From NCBI GenBank assembly GCA_036267955.1, contig DATAVB010000136.1:15138-79137 (forward strand): 64,000 nucleotides of DNA, read 5' to 3'. Shown here piece after piece: positions 16,788 to 25,538 of this stretch; position 1 is the stretch's first letter, and each line of letters starts with the position of its first letter. A program made the position numbers and the translations under genes. The notes under the pieces were generated by a model. The model saw only the letters and a program-made list of their open reading frames with translations, was not told the DNA's origin and did not search any database. Source of the DNA: DATAVB01 sp036267955. Its GTDB lineage: Bacteria > Actinomycetota > Actinomycetes > Mycobacteriales > QHCD01.

Positions 16788-17414
16788 GTGAGCGACGCCA
16801 GACCGGCGGCGCCCCGAGTGCGGATGACCGGCAAGGAGCGGCGGCAGCAGCTGCTGGATGTGGGCCGGACCCTTTTCGCCGAGCGCGGTTTCGAGGCGAC
16901 CTCGATCGAGGAAATCGCCTCCCGCGCCGGGGTGAGCAAACCCGTTGTGTACGAGCACTTCGGCGGCAAAGAGGGCCTCTACGCGGTGGTGGTCGACCGC
17001 GAAATGCAGCAGCTTCTGGACCGTTTCACCGAATCACTCTCCAGCGGGCATCCGCGTGAATTACTGGAACAGGCGGCGTTGACCTTCTTGTCCTATATCG
17101 AGGATGAGACCGACGGTTTCCGCATTCTGGTAAGGGATTCACCGGTCGCCAGCAGCACCGGCACCTTTTCCAGCCTGATCAACGACATCGCCAGTCAGGT
17201 CGAATACCTGTTGGCCCGGGAATTCAAAGCCCGGGATTTCGAACCGAAACTCGCCGGACTGTATTCACAGGCCCTGGTCGGCAGTGTCGCGCTCACCGGT
17301 CAGTGGTGGCTGGAGGTGCGCAAACCGAAGAAGGACGAGGTCGCCGCACATCTGGTGAATCTGGCCTGGAACGGGCTGTCCCATCTCGAGCCGAAACCGC
17401 ACCTCGGCCGCTGA
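16788..17414 (+). CDS. TetR-family regulator, probable lipid/desaturase repressor
   Basis: The 208-residue protein has an N-terminal TetR helix-turn-helix (RRQQLLDVGRTLFAERGFEATSIEEIASRAGVSKPVVYEHFGGKEGLYAVVV) and a helical C-terminal ligand domain with paired Trp (QWWLEV). It follows the desaturase at 32 nt and may be co-transcribed. The palindromes at 15631-15662 are its best candidate targets, and acyl-CoA would be the expected ligand by family analogy. Residue 92 is encoded by the rare Leu codon TTA (17061). Confidence 0.9.
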   Translation: MSDARPAAPRVRMTGKERRQQLLDVGRTLFAERGFEATSIEEIASRAGVSKPVVYEHFGGKEGLYAVVVDREMQQLLDRFTESLSSGHPRELLEQAALTFLSYIEDETDGFRILVRDSPVASSTGTFSSLINDIASQVEYLLAREFKARDFEPKLAGLYSQALVGSVALTGQWWLEVRKPKKDEVAAHLVNLAWNGLSHLEPKPHLGR

Positions 17415-17488
17415 CCCCTGTGGACAACGCGAGCGGGCCCTCGTCGGTGACTGGCACGCTTGACAAGTGCCTACCGGACGGAGCCACC

Positions 17489-18109
17489 ATGAGTTCCATG
17501 ACAACCCACGAGTCGGTGACGGTCGCGACGCTGGTGAACTATCCGGCCGAGGCCAGCGTGGACATCGTCGAGGGCACCATCTATCTGAGCCGTCCGGGCG
17601 GATTCGACGTCTCGGATCTGGATCTGATGCCGGACGACGGGCGGCGGCATGAGCTGCTCGACGGGATCATCGTCGTGAGCCCGTCACCGCGGCGTCTGCA
17701 TCAGCGGGCAGTCACCAACCTCGCTGTCGTATTGGTCCAGTCTGCGCCGGACGATCTCGAAGTGCTCGTCGCGCCGTTCGATGTCCAGGCCGGACCGCGC
17801 AGCGTGGTCGAGCCCGATGTCCTAGTACTCCCTCGGGAGGATCGGGACGGCCCGGTACCGCCACCGCTACTCGCGGTCGAGGTGCTGTCCCCGTCCAACC
17901 GCGGCTACGACCTCGTGGCAAAACGCAATCTTTACCAGGCGGCCGGGATCCCGTCGTACTGGATCGTCGACCCGGACGAGCCGTCGGTGACTGTTCTCGA
18001 GCTGCGCAACGACGTCTACGTCGAAATCGCCCGGGCCACGGGCGACCAGCCGCTGACGGTCCACCTTCCGTACGACATCTCCCTCACCCCAACCGATCTC
18101 GTCGACTGA
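17489..18109 (+). CDS. Uma2-family (DUF820) putative restriction-endonuclease-fold protein
   Basis: The 206-residue protein has the PD-(D/E)XK-like signature of Uma2 proteins: VEPDVLVL, then LLAVEVLSPSN, then LVAKRNLYQAAGIPSYWIVDP. These proteins are common singletons or paralog sets in actinomycetes and cyanobacteria, and their biological role is not settled. ATG 17489 is chosen because CGGACGGAG lies upstream; an upstream frame overlaps the TetR gene. A strong hairpin (18181-18248) lies between its stop and the convergent ABC-F gene. Confidence 0.85.
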   Translation: MSSMTTHESVTVATLVNYPAEASVDIVEGTIYLSRPGGFDVSDLDLMPDDGRRHELLDGIIVVSPSPRRLHQRAVTNLAVVLVQSAPDDLEVLVAPFDVQAGPRSVVEPDVLVLPREDRDGPVPPPLLAVEVLSPSNRGYDLVAKRNLYQAAGIPSYWIVDPDEPSVTVLELRNDVYVEIARATGDQPLTVHLPYDISLTPTDLVD

Positions 18110-18180
18110 TCCCGACGCTCCTCCCGATCAAAAGCGCTCTACTCGGCCAGCCCCAAGGCCTCCCGATCCCGCCCCATCCT

Positions 18181-18248
18181 CCCGATCGAAGTGCGCTTCG
18201 ATCCGTGATGAACCGGTTCGCCTGCGGTTGAAGCGCACTTCGATCGGG
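18181..18248. repeat. GATCGAAG hairpin repeat, copy 3 (19-bp perfect arms)
   Basis: The arm CCCGATCGAAGTGCGCTTC (18181-18199) is matched perfectly by 18230-18248. The 30-nt loop contains an inner 5-bp stem AACCG/CGGTT. It lies between two convergent genes (Uma2 and ABC-F), so a bidirectional transcription-stop role is possible. No T-tract is present. A decayed half copy (GATCAAAAGCGCT) lies about 50 nt to the left. Confidence 0.9.
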
Positions 18249-18329
18249 TGCGGAGGTCGGTGCGAGATCGGGCACGGGAGGTCGGTGTGGACTTCGGCCG
18301 AGAACCTCAGCCGACGGCAGGGCGGCGGG

Positions 18330-20108
18330 TCAGTCGAGTTCGTCGGCGAGTTCGAGCCACTGGGTCTCGTGCTCCTCGCGCTGCGCCACCACCGACAGCA
18401 GCGTCGCGTTGAGCTCGGCTACCTTCTCGTAGTCGGTGGCGTGCTTGGCCAGATCGTCGTGCAGCGCCGCCTCGCGGCGTTGCAGCGTCGCGATCTGCCG
18501 CTCCAGCCGACCCAGCTCCTTGCGCGAGGCCCGAGCCTGCGCCTGGCCGGTACGAGAATCGCCCCGCGACTGGGTGGCCGGAGCATCGGTGGAGCTCTCG
18601 ATCGCGCGCCGCCGGGTCAGGTACTCCTCGACCCCGCCGGGCAGGGTCGCCAGCTTGCCGTCGCCGAGCAGGGCCACCACTGAATCACAGACCCGTTCGA
18701 CCAGGTACCGGTCGTGGCTGACCACGATCACCGTGCCGGCCCAGGAGTCGAGCAGATCCTCCAGCGCCGTCAACGTGTCGATGTCCAGGTCGTTGGTCGG
18801 CTCGTCCAGCAGCAACACGTTGGGCTCGGCCATCAGCAGCCGCAGCAACTGCAGCCGGCGCCGCTCACCACCGGACAGCTCTCCCACCGGCGTCCACTGT
18901 TGGGCGGCCGGAAATCCGAACCGCTCGGCCAGCGAGGACGCCGACATCTCGACCCCGCCGAGCGTTGCCCGCGAGGCGATCTCGGTCACCGCCTCCAACA
19001 CCCGCAGGGTCGAGGGCAGCTCGGTCACCTCCTGGGACAGGTACGCCGGAGCAACCGTCTTGCCCACCACGACCCGGCCGATGTCCGGCGCCAGATCGCC
19101 GACCAGCAAGCGCATCAGGGTCGACTTGCCGGACCCGTTGATCCCGACGATGCCGATTCGGTCGCCCGGCCCGACCCGCCAGGTCACGTCGTCCAGCAAC
19201 CTGCGGTCCGCGCCGACAGTGACGGTGACGTCCTCGACGTCGTACACCGTCTTGCCGAGCCGGCGGGTCGCAAAAGCCTGGATGGCAACGGAATCCCGGG
19301 CCGGCGGCTCGTCCTCGATGAGCGCCTGGGCCGCGTCGATCCGGAACTGCGGCTTGCTGGTACGGGCCGGCGGACCGCGACGCAGCCAAGCCAGTTCCTT
19401 GCGCATCAGGTTGGCCCGCCGGGCCTCGGTGGCCGCGTCCAGCCGGTCCCGTTCGGCCCGGGCCAGCACGTACGCGGCGTACCCGCCGTCGTAGGACCGG
19501 ACCGCGCCGTCGGCGACCTCCCAGGTGGTCCGGACGACCGCGTCCAGGAACCACCGATCGTGGGTGACGACGAGCAGCGCGCCGCGCCGGGCGATGAGGT
19601 GCTCGGCCAGCCAGGCCACCCCCTCGACGTCGAGGTGGTTGGTCGGCTCGTCCAGCACCAGCAGGTCGGTGTCGTGCACCAGCCGCGCGGCCAGCGCGAC
19701 CCGACGACGTTCGCCGCCGGACAGCCGACCGACCTCGGAATCCAGGCCCAGGCCGTGCAGGCCGAGCCCGTCCAGGACGGCCCGGATCCCCGCGTCGCCG
19801 GCCCATTCGTGTTCAGCGGCGAAGGAGTCGGCGCCGAGTACGACGTCCCGGATCAGCCCGGCAGTCGGCAGCGCGGCCGTCTGCGGCAGCGCTCCGATCC
19901 GCAGGTCGCGGGAATGGGTGACCCGGCCGGAGTCCGGACTCTCATCGCGGGACAGGATGTTCAACAGCGTCGTCTTGCCGCCGCCGTTGCGCCCGACGAC
20001 GCCGATCCGCTCGCCAACCGCGATGCCGAGCGACACCTCGTCGAGCACGGCCCGGCCACCGAAACCCTTGCTCACCGACTCGAGGTTGATCAGGTTGACC
20101 GGGGCCAT
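18330..20108 (-). CDS. ABC-F family ATPase (Uup-like)
   Basis: The 592-residue soluble protein has two ATP-binding domains and no membrane segments. Domain 1 has Walker A GRNGGGKTTL, LSGGERRRVALAARL and LLVLDEPTNHLD. Domain 2 has GINGSGKSTLMRL, LSGGERRRLQLLRLL and LLLDEPTNDLDIDTL. The C-terminal 75 residues are charged and coiled-coil-like, as in Uup. ABC-F proteins act on ribosomes; some confer antibiotic resistance. The start at 20108 overlaps the ispE stop (ATGA), so it is coupled to ispE. Whether it is a resistance factor cannot be told. Confidence 0.9.
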   Translation of the reverse strand: MAPVNLINLESVSKGFGGRAVLDEVSLGIAVGERIGVVGRNGGGKTTLLNILSRDESPDSGRVTHSRDLRIGALPQTAALPTAGLIRDVVLGADSFAAEHEWAGDAGIRAVLDGLGLHGLGLDSEVGRLSGGERRRVALAARLVHDTDLLVLDEPTNHLDVEGVAWLAEHLIARRGALLVVTHDRWFLDAVVRTTWEVADGAVRSYDGGYAAYVLARAERDRLDAATEARRANLMRKELAWLRRGPPARTSKPQFRIDAAQALIEDEPPARDSVAIQAFATRRLGKTVYDVEDVTVTVGADRRLLDDVTWRVGPGDRIGIVGINGSGKSTLMRLLVGDLAPDIGRVVVGKTVAPAYLSQEVTELPSTLRVLEAVTEIASRATLGGVEMSASSLAERFGFPAAQQWTPVGELSGGERRRLQLLRLLMAEPNVLLLDEPTNDLDIDTLTALEDLLDSWAGTVIVVSHDRYLVERVCDSVVALLGDGKLATLPGGVEEYLTRRRAIESSTDAPATQSRGDSRTGQAQARASRKELGRLERQIATLQRREAALHDDLAKHATDYEKVAELNATLLSVVAQREEHETQWLELADELD

Positions 20109-21034
20109 CAGCCGCCCTCGCCGGTGATGCGGGCGCCGGGCACCGGCCCGTGCGCGACCCGAACCGTCCGGCACACGCCAGCTCCCGACAGCGCGGCGGC
20201 CAGCCGCACGGCGCGGTCGTGGGAGCGGGCGAGGTAGGCGCAGGTCGGGCCGGAGCCGGAGATCACCGCACCCAGCGCACCGAGATCCAGGCCGGCCTGC
20301 AGCGTCTTGGTCAGCAGCGGCCGGAGCCGGCGGGCCGAGGCGCCGAGGTCGTTGGCCAGCAGCCGGCCGAGCCGGGCCGGGTCGTGCGCGCGCAGGGCGT
20401 TGATCAGGTCGTCGGCCGGACCGATCCGGTCGTCGGACTCGGCCCGCATCCGGTCCAGCTCCGCGTACACCTCGGGAGTCGCCAGGCCGTCGTCGGCGAT
20501 GGCCAGCACCCAGTGCCAGCCGCCGGAGGCGAGCACCGGGGTGAGCTGCTCACCCCGGCCGGTGCCGAGTGCGGTGCCGCCGGTCAGCGCGAAGGCGACG
20601 TCGCTGCCCAGCTCCGCGGCAAGCTCCAGCAGCTCCGGCCGGCCCAGCTCGGTGCCCCACAGCGCGTCGCAGGCGACGAGAGTCGCCGCCGCGTCGGCGC
20701 TGCCACCGGCCAACCCGCCGGCGACCGGGATGCCCTTCACAATGTCCAGCCGCACCGCCGGATCCACCCCGGTGTGCCGGGCCAGCGCCATTGCAGCCCG
20801 CCAGGCGATGTTGCCCTCGTCGACCGGCAGCTCGTCGGCGCCTTCGCCGGTGATCGCCATCGACAGGTCACGGGCCGGAGTGGCGGTCACCTCGTCGTAG
20901 AGCGACACGGCATGGAAGACCGTCACCAGGTCATGGAACCCGTCCGGCCGCAGGTCGGAGACGGCCAGATGCAGGTTGAGCTTTGCGGGAACCCGTACGG
21001 TGACCGGCTCGGGTACGCCAACGAGTCGGGTCAC
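20108..21034 (-). CDS. ispE: 4-diphosphocytidyl-2-C-methyl-D-erythritol kinase
   Basis: The 308-residue GHMP kinase phosphorylates CDP-ME in the MEP isoprenoid pathway. Motifs are VRVPAKLNLHLAV near the N-terminus, the ATP loop IPVAGGLAGGSADAAATL and the C-terminal GAVISGSGPTCAYL. GTG 21034 is taken because GAGGAAGGGA lies upstream; a TTG at 21055 would add seven residues. The order rpfB-rsmA-ispE-ABC-F on one strand is the common actinobacterial one. Confidence 0.95.
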   Translation of the reverse strand: MTRLVGVPEPVTVRVPAKLNLHLAVSDLRPDGFHDLVTVFHAVSLYDEVTATPARDLSMAITGEGADELPVDEGNIAWRAAMALARHTGVDPAVRLDIVKGIPVAGGLAGGSADAAATLVACDALWGTELGRPELLELAAELGSDVAFALTGGTALGTGRGEQLTPVLASGGWHWVLAIADDGLATPEVYAELDRMRAESDDRIGPADDLINALRAHDPARLGRLLANDLGASARRLRPLLTKTLQAGLDLGALGAVISGSGPTCAYLARSHDRAVRLAAALSGAGVCRTVRVAHGPVPGARITGEGG

Positions 21035-21102
21035 GGACCGCGGTCCCTTCCTCAAGCCACTCGATGTTCGTCAGCTGGGTTCGCCAGCAGGGTAAGAGAA
21101 TG

Positions 21103-21963
21103 CTAGCCCTCGGCCGCCGGGTCGCTTCGAGCGGCGGCGATCCGGGCGAACGCGACCACGTCCAGCGACTCCCCGCGGGCCGCCGGGTCGACTCCGGCCC
21201 GGCGCAGCGCCTGCTCGGCGGCCGGCGCCGAGCCGGCCCAACCGGCCAGGGCGGCCCGCAATCCCTTGCGGCGCTGCGCGAACGCGGCGTCGACGGCGGC
21301 GAAGGTGGCCGCCCGGTCCCCGGGCGGCGGTTGGCGGCGGGTGAAGGCGACCAGACCGGAGTCGACCCCTGGCACCGGCCAGAAGACCTGTCGCGGCACC
21401 GGCCCGGCCCGGCGGACCGCGGCGTACCAGGCGGCTTTCACCGACGGGATCCCGTACACCTTGGAGCCCGGCGCGGCGGCGAGCCGGTCGGCGACCTCGC
21501 GTTGCACCATCACCAGCCCGCTGCGCAGCGACGGCAGCAGGGCCAGCAGATGCAGCAATACCGGTACGGCGACGTTGTACGGGAGGTTGGCCACCAGCGT
21601 GGTCGGCGGCGATCCGGGCAGCCCGGTCAGGGTCAACCCGTCGGCCTGCACCACCGTCAGCCGGTCCACCAACGCCGGCAACCGATCCTCCACAGTGGAC
21701 GGAAGAGCGGTGGCGAGGACTGGGTCGATCTCGACCGCGGTCACCCCGGCCACCGCGGACAGCAGCCCGAGGGTCAATGAGCCGAGGCCGGGCCCGATCT
21801 CCAACACCGTGTCGGCCGGGTCGAGCTCGGCCGTGCGCACGATCCGGCGAACCGTGTTGGCGTCGTGCAGAAAGTTCTGGCCGAGCGTCTTGGTGGGGCG
21901 CAGCCCAAGCCCGTCGGCAAGCCGACGGATCTCGGCCGGGCCGAGCAGTCCACTACCTGTCAA
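21103..21963 (-). CDS. rsmA: 16S rRNA (adenine1518-N6/adenine1519-N6)-dimethyltransferase
   Basis: The 286-residue KsgA/RsmA enzyme dimethylates two adenines in helix 45 of 16S rRNA during 30S maturation. It has LRPTKTLGQNFLHD, the SAM loop VLEIGPGLGSLT, VEIDP and the catalytic VANLPYNV motif. The start is uncertain: no ATG is available, and TTG 21963 gives the typical actinobacterial N-terminus (LLGPAEIRRLADGLGLRP). The element TGACAGGTAG occurs twice around this start. It begins 25 nt after the rpfB stop. Confidence 0.95.
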   Translation of the reverse strand: MTGSGLLGPAEIRRLADGLGLRPTKTLGQNFLHDANTVRRIVRTAELDPADTVLEIGPGLGSLTLGLLSAVAGVTAVEIDPVLATALPSTVEDRLPALVDRLTVVQADGLTLTGLPGSPPTTLVANLPYNVAVPVLLHLLALLPSLRSGLVMVQREVADRLAAAPGSKVYGIPSVKAAWYAAVRRAGPVPRQVFWPVPGVDSGLVAFTRRQPPPGDRAATFAAVDAAFAQRRKGLRAALAGWAGSAPAAEQALRRAGVDPAARGESLDVVAFARIAAARSDPAAEG

Positions 21964-21988
21964 CTGCTCAGCTACCTGTCACAACGGG

Positions 21989-23314
21989 TCAGTTGTAGAC
22001 GTTGTGACCGCAGACCGGCCACGGCTGCGGGCCACGGGCGGCGAAGACCCGCTGGGCGATGGCGATCTGCTGTTCCCGGGTGGCGAGGTCGGGCCGCGGG
22101 GCGTAGGCGCCGCCACCATTGGACAGCCAGGTGCCGAGGTCGAACTGCAGGCCGCCGTAGAACCCGTTGCCGCTGTTGATCTGCCAGTTGTTGGTCGACT
22201 CGCAGCGGGCCACCGCATCCCAGTCCAGCTTGCCGTTGTTCGGCACATTGGCCGCGGTGATCTTCGGCAAGGGCTTGGTGCCGACCCGGACCACCTTCGT
22301 CTGAGCGGCCTTGACCACATTGCGCTGGACCAGCGTCTTGCTGCCCGGCTTTCCGTCGACATAGGCGATCCGGTAGACGAGCTGCTCCACGCCGTCCTGG
22401 CCGTGCTGCTCGACCTGCTGGTCGCCCTTGAGCAGGGTGGCGTCGGACTTGTGCTTGGTCGGGAAGCTGAGCGTGGCCGACCGGGTCACCGTCTTGTAGG
22501 CGATGCGGTTGACCGTCACGGTCATGCCGTTGCGCAGCGGGGTGTCGACCGACGGGGTGACGCGGTCCTCCGGGCCGACCGGGATTCGCGAGTCCGACAG
22601 CAGGTCGGCGACGGTCGCGCCGGTGCTGTGCCCGGTGAACCGGGCGCCGTCGACGACGAGGGTGGCGTGCTTGGGCAGTTCGACCTGGACGGCCGCGTTC
22701 TTCATCGGCAGCTTGGCCCAGCGGTCACCGGGAATGTAGGCACCGGTGTTGGCCAGGCCGACATCGCGGACGAAGGCGTTGACCGTGGAGGCGGTGGACC
22801 AGACCTTCTTGGTGGTGTCGCCGACCTTGAGCTCCACCGGGCGGCTGCGCTGGACGGTGATGTGATCACCGTCGGAGACCGGGGTGTTGAGCTTGGGGGA
22901 CACCGAATCGTGCGGCCCGAGCGCGATGTGCGCGTCGGCCAGGACGCCCTTGACGTTGGGCGAGTAGCTGTCGACCGAGTGGTTGACCCCGTCGACGTTG
23001 ACCTCGACGGTCTTGTCCAGCGAGGCCCAGGCGACCGTGCCACCCACGAGGCCGGTGACGACCGTGCCGTAGAGACCGAGCTTGACCGCGCTCGGCCGGT
23101 TGTGGCCCGCCCGGGCCGAGCGGCCGTTACCGGGCCGGCTGTGGCTGTGACTGTGGCTCGGACCGTGGCTCTGGCTGTGACTCTGACTGAGCGCCGACGA
23201 TGCGGCCGGATGCGGGAGGGTCACCGCAGCCATCGGCTGCGTCGATACGGCGGCGAGGGCAGCTGGGACCTGCTTGGGTGCTGCGTGCCTCTTGGGGGCG
23301 GCGTGACGACCCAC
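21989..23314 (-). CDS. rpfB: resuscitation-promoting factor RpfB
   Basis: The 441-residue exported peptidoglycan hydrolase has a 75-residue N-terminal segment with a His/Ser-rich stretch (SHSQSHGPSHSHSHS), one membrane anchor (LGLYGTVVTGLVGGTVAWA), three DUF348-like repeats, a G5 domain (about 285-360) and a C-terminal Rpf lysozyme-like domain. The Rpf domain has the catalytic Glu in WDAVARCESTNNW and the YGGLQFDLGTW and PWPVCG signatures. Rpfs cleave the glycan strand and promote exit from dormancy. GTG 23314 has CAGGAG 4 nt ahead. A promoter candidate lies about 115 nt upstream. Confidence 0.95.
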   Translation of the reverse strand: MGRHAAPKRHAAPKQVPAALAAVSTQPMAAVTLPHPAASSALSQSHSQSHGPSHSHSHSRPGNGRSARAGHNRPSAVKLGLYGTVVTGLVGGTVAWASLDKTVEVNVDGVNHSVDSYSPNVKGVLADAHIALGPHDSVSPKLNTPVSDGDHITVQRSRPVELKVGDTTKKVWSTASTVNAFVRDVGLANTGAYIPGDRWAKLPMKNAAVQVELPKHATLVVDGARFTGHSTGATVADLLSDSRIPVGPEDRVTPSVDTPLRNGMTVTVNRIAYKTVTRSATLSFPTKHKSDATLLKGDQQVEQHGQDGVEQLVYRIAYVDGKPGSKTLVQRNVVKAAQTKVVRVGTKPLPKITAANVPNNGKLDWDAVARCESTNNWQINSGNGFYGGLQFDLGTWLSNGGGAYAPRPDLATREQQIAIAQRVFAARGPQPWPVCGHNVYN

Positions 23315-23820
23315 GATGCTCCTGTGGTCGATCCACCCGGGCAGGGGGGCGTGAAGGCGACGCGTCTGCTGCCCCCGCTCGACGCTTGTGCCGCCCGGAG
23401 CTCCCCACCCCGGCCAACGATCACGACACGATAACGGAGGCACGATGATGTTCTCAACACCGGGGGTCGATTTTTCGGCCGTGTCGCCCAGAAGAGACGG
23501 GCCTGATCGGCGCAACATCGGGAGCATTCGCCCGTTCCGGGACGCGGGGGACACCAATGGAAGCCGGAACAACCTCGATGCACCGGTCGGACAGCTGGCC
23601 CTCGCACCCCGTCGATCCTGGCTAAAGCGCTACTCTGACCCCTTCGCCTGACCGGACGGGCCAGAACCGCTTGGCTGCCGGGCTACGCCGACCAGCTCGT
23701 CACCCGAGACGTCCCCGCAATAAGCACGCGACGCGATCCCGTTCGGATACGCAGGTTCGCAGGGACTCTCGCGCTGAACACAGCGGGAATCGTCAGCGAA
23801 AAGACCCTCTATACGACGTA
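23315..23820. other. rpfB upstream region, 500 nt without a convincing gene
   Basis: It contains the rpfB promoter candidate and the untranslated leader. Several short open frames on both strands lack family features or usable ribosome-binding sites. Rpf genes of actinobacteria are often preceded by a c-di-AMP (ydaO) riboswitch. I looked for its conserved GACAGCTAACTC-type core in both orientations and did not find it. Confidence 0.5.
23428..23457 (-). promoter_or_regulatory. candidate rpfB promoter
   Basis: On the minus strand TTGAGA (23452-23457) and TATCGT (23428-23433) are separated by 18 nt, a fair match to the housekeeping -35/-10 pattern. It lies about 115 nt upstream of the rpfB GTG. 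Confidence 0.4.
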
Positions 23821-24008
23821 CCGACGGTCCTGCGGGATGGAAATCCCCTCGGCCGGCTGATCGACACGTTGGCGCTCGCCCAGCTGCGACCTCAATTGGC
23901 GTTACTTGAGCAGCGTTCATCGCTGGCGCGGTCCTGCACACGGGCCCGCAGCCCTACCAACTCAGTGATCGGATCGCTGCCCTTCCACTGTGGCGCCTCC
24001 GGGCGTAG
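23821..24008 (+). pseudogene. remnant of a DUF4143 / AAA-type ATPase C-terminus
   Basis: Two pieces in different frames match the C-terminal part of actinobacterial DUF4143 ATPases as I recall them. The first is VLRDGNPLGRLIDTLALAQL followed by RPQLALL; the second, after a frame change, is FIAGAVLHTGPQPYQLSDRI followed by AALP and a stop at 24006-24008. About 60-80 residues that normally lie between them are deleted, and a further frame (DLNWRYLSSV) carries part of that section. No start codon or upstream ATPase domain is left. It sits at the 3' side of the GH4 gene. Confidence 0.55.
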
Positions 24009-24076
24009 CCCTGTTCAGCGAAATGCGGGGTGTCGGCCGAGATCGCTCGCTCGTTTGCTGCCACCGCCGCTCAGCA

Positions 24077-25435
24077 TCAGGCCTGGGCGAAATCCGGCAG
24101 CCACTGCTGCTGCGCCGCAAACAGTTCGTCGACCATTGCGGTGATCTGGTCCAGGGTCAGCAGAGCGCCGGTCAACGGGTCAAGCATGACCGCGTGATAG
24201 ACGTGCTGCCGGTCTCCGGTCAGCGCGGCGGTGACCGCCAACTGCTGCACGTTGATCGCGTTCCGGTTGACCGCGGCGCACTGCGGCGGCAGTGGGCCGA
24301 CGGCGGTCGGCTGCACGCCGTTTGAGTCGACCAGACAGGGCACCTCGACGCAGCAGCCGACCGGCAGGTTGGGGATGAGATCCCGGTTGGCCACGTTGCC
24401 GTAGATGACGCTCGGCGCACCCGTCTCCATGCTGTGGATGATCCGCGCGCCGTACTCCAGCGACGGCTCGACCTTGTCCTTCAGCTTCTGCAGGAGGTCG
24501 GCCGTCTGGCCCTCCTCGTCGTGCGCGGCGCAGAGCTCGTAGTAGTCCCACCGCTTCGGGATGAAGGCGTCGACCGCCGCCTTGTTCTTCCGGAAATACG
24601 GGACGTATTCCGACGCGTGGTGGCTGGACTCGGTGTGGAAGTAGCCGAACTTGGCCATCAGCTGGGTCCGGACCCGCTCGGCCGCGCCCTCGTACACCGA
24701 GGCACCCCTCGCCTCACTGTGGTCGCCGGAGTCACCGGCAACATCATCCAGTTCCTGGGCCGGCAGGTGATGGGCGGCCATGACCTCGCGCAGCCGCGGG
24801 TAGAGATCCTCGCTGCCACGGGCGAATTCGGTGAACCAGGCCTGGTGGTTGATCCCGGCCGAGATGAACCGGACCTCCTCGTACGGCACCTCGAGCTCGC
24901 GGGCCAGCATCCGGGAGGTGTTCTGCACGCTGTGGCACAGGCCGACTGTCTCGATGCCCAGCTCGGTGAGGAACCAGCAGTTCATCGCCATCGGGTTGGC
25001 GTAGTTGATGAGCAGCGCGCCGGGGCAGAGCTCGCGCATGTCCGTGGCGATCTGCCGGTACGCCGGGACCGAACGGAGAAAGCGGAAAACCCCGCCGGGA
25101 CCGAGGGTGTCGCCGACCGGCTGGTCCAGGCCGTATCGGCGCGGAATCTCCACATCGGTCCGGTACGCCTCGATGCCGCCGACCTGGAAGGTGACGATCA
25201 CGTAATCCGCACCGTCCAAGGCCGCGCGCCGGTCGGTGGTGCGCACGACATCGGCCGGGAATCCGTGGTGCCGCACCAATTCCGTGGCCGCGTCGGCCGT
25301 CCGGGCCAGCCGGGTCGGGTCGAGGTCCATCAGCGTCAGGGTGCTGTCCCGCAATTCCGGAAAGCTCAGCAGATCGCCGATGAGACGGAGCGGGAAAACA
25401 TATCCACCGGCACCGATGATCGAAATCTTCGCCAT
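24077..25435 (-). CDS. GH4 family glycosidase, alpha-galactosidase/6-phospho-glycosidase type
   Basis: The 452-residue protein is an NAD- and metal-dependent GH4 glycosidase. It has the N-terminal Rossmann start KISIIGAGGYVFP, DADYVIVTFQVGG, NYANPMAMNCW, the metal-site Cys and His in VGLCHSVQN and INHQAWF, and YGARIIHSMETG. This set fits alpha-galactosidases (MelA type) best, and such enzymes work in the cytoplasm. ATG 25435 is preferred; an upstream TTG at 25447 would add four residues. No transporter lies beside it, and it sits between the conserved neighbours rpfB and tatD as an apparent insertion. Confidence 0.88.
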   Translation of the reverse strand: MAKISIIGAGGYVFPLRLIGDLLSFPELRDSTLTLMDLDPTRLARTADAATELVRHHGFPADVVRTTDRRAALDGADYVIVTFQVGGIEAYRTDVEIPRRYGLDQPVGDTLGPGGVFRFLRSVPAYRQIATDMRELCPGALLINYANPMAMNCWFLTELGIETVGLCHSVQNTSRMLARELEVPYEEVRFISAGINHQAWFTEFARGSEDLYPRLREVMAAHHLPAQELDDVAGDSGDHSEARGASVYEGAAERVRTQLMAKFGYFHTESSHHASEYVPYFRKNKAAVDAFIPKRWDYYELCAAHDEEGQTADLLQKLKDKVEPSLEYGARIIHSMETGAPSVIYGNVANRDLIPNLPVGCCVEVPCLVDSNGVQPTAVGPLPPQCAAVNRNAINVQQLAVTAALTGDRQHVYHAVMLDPLTGALLTLDQITAMVDELFAAQQQWLPDFAQA

Positions 25436-25538
25436 GGTCGCCCACAACTTTCGTTCTGTGACAGGAGTTTCTTTCGACCCAATTAACTCACGGCATTCCG
25501 CGTCGAACCCGGATCAGGCCCGACCGGAATCGGCACGG

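Noticed and set aside
18110..18180. Additional full GATCGAAG hairpin near 18128
   Set aside because: Only GATCAAAAGCGCT resembles an arm and no matching complement is found within 100 nt.
23315..23820. ydaO (c-di-AMP) riboswitch upstream of rpfB
   Set aside because: The conserved GACAGCTAACTC-type core and flanking stems could not be found on either strand.
23630..23941. 103-codon minus-strand frame upstream of rpfB
   Set aside because: It has no recognisable features or ribosome-binding site and overlaps the better-supported pseudogene pieces on the plus strand.
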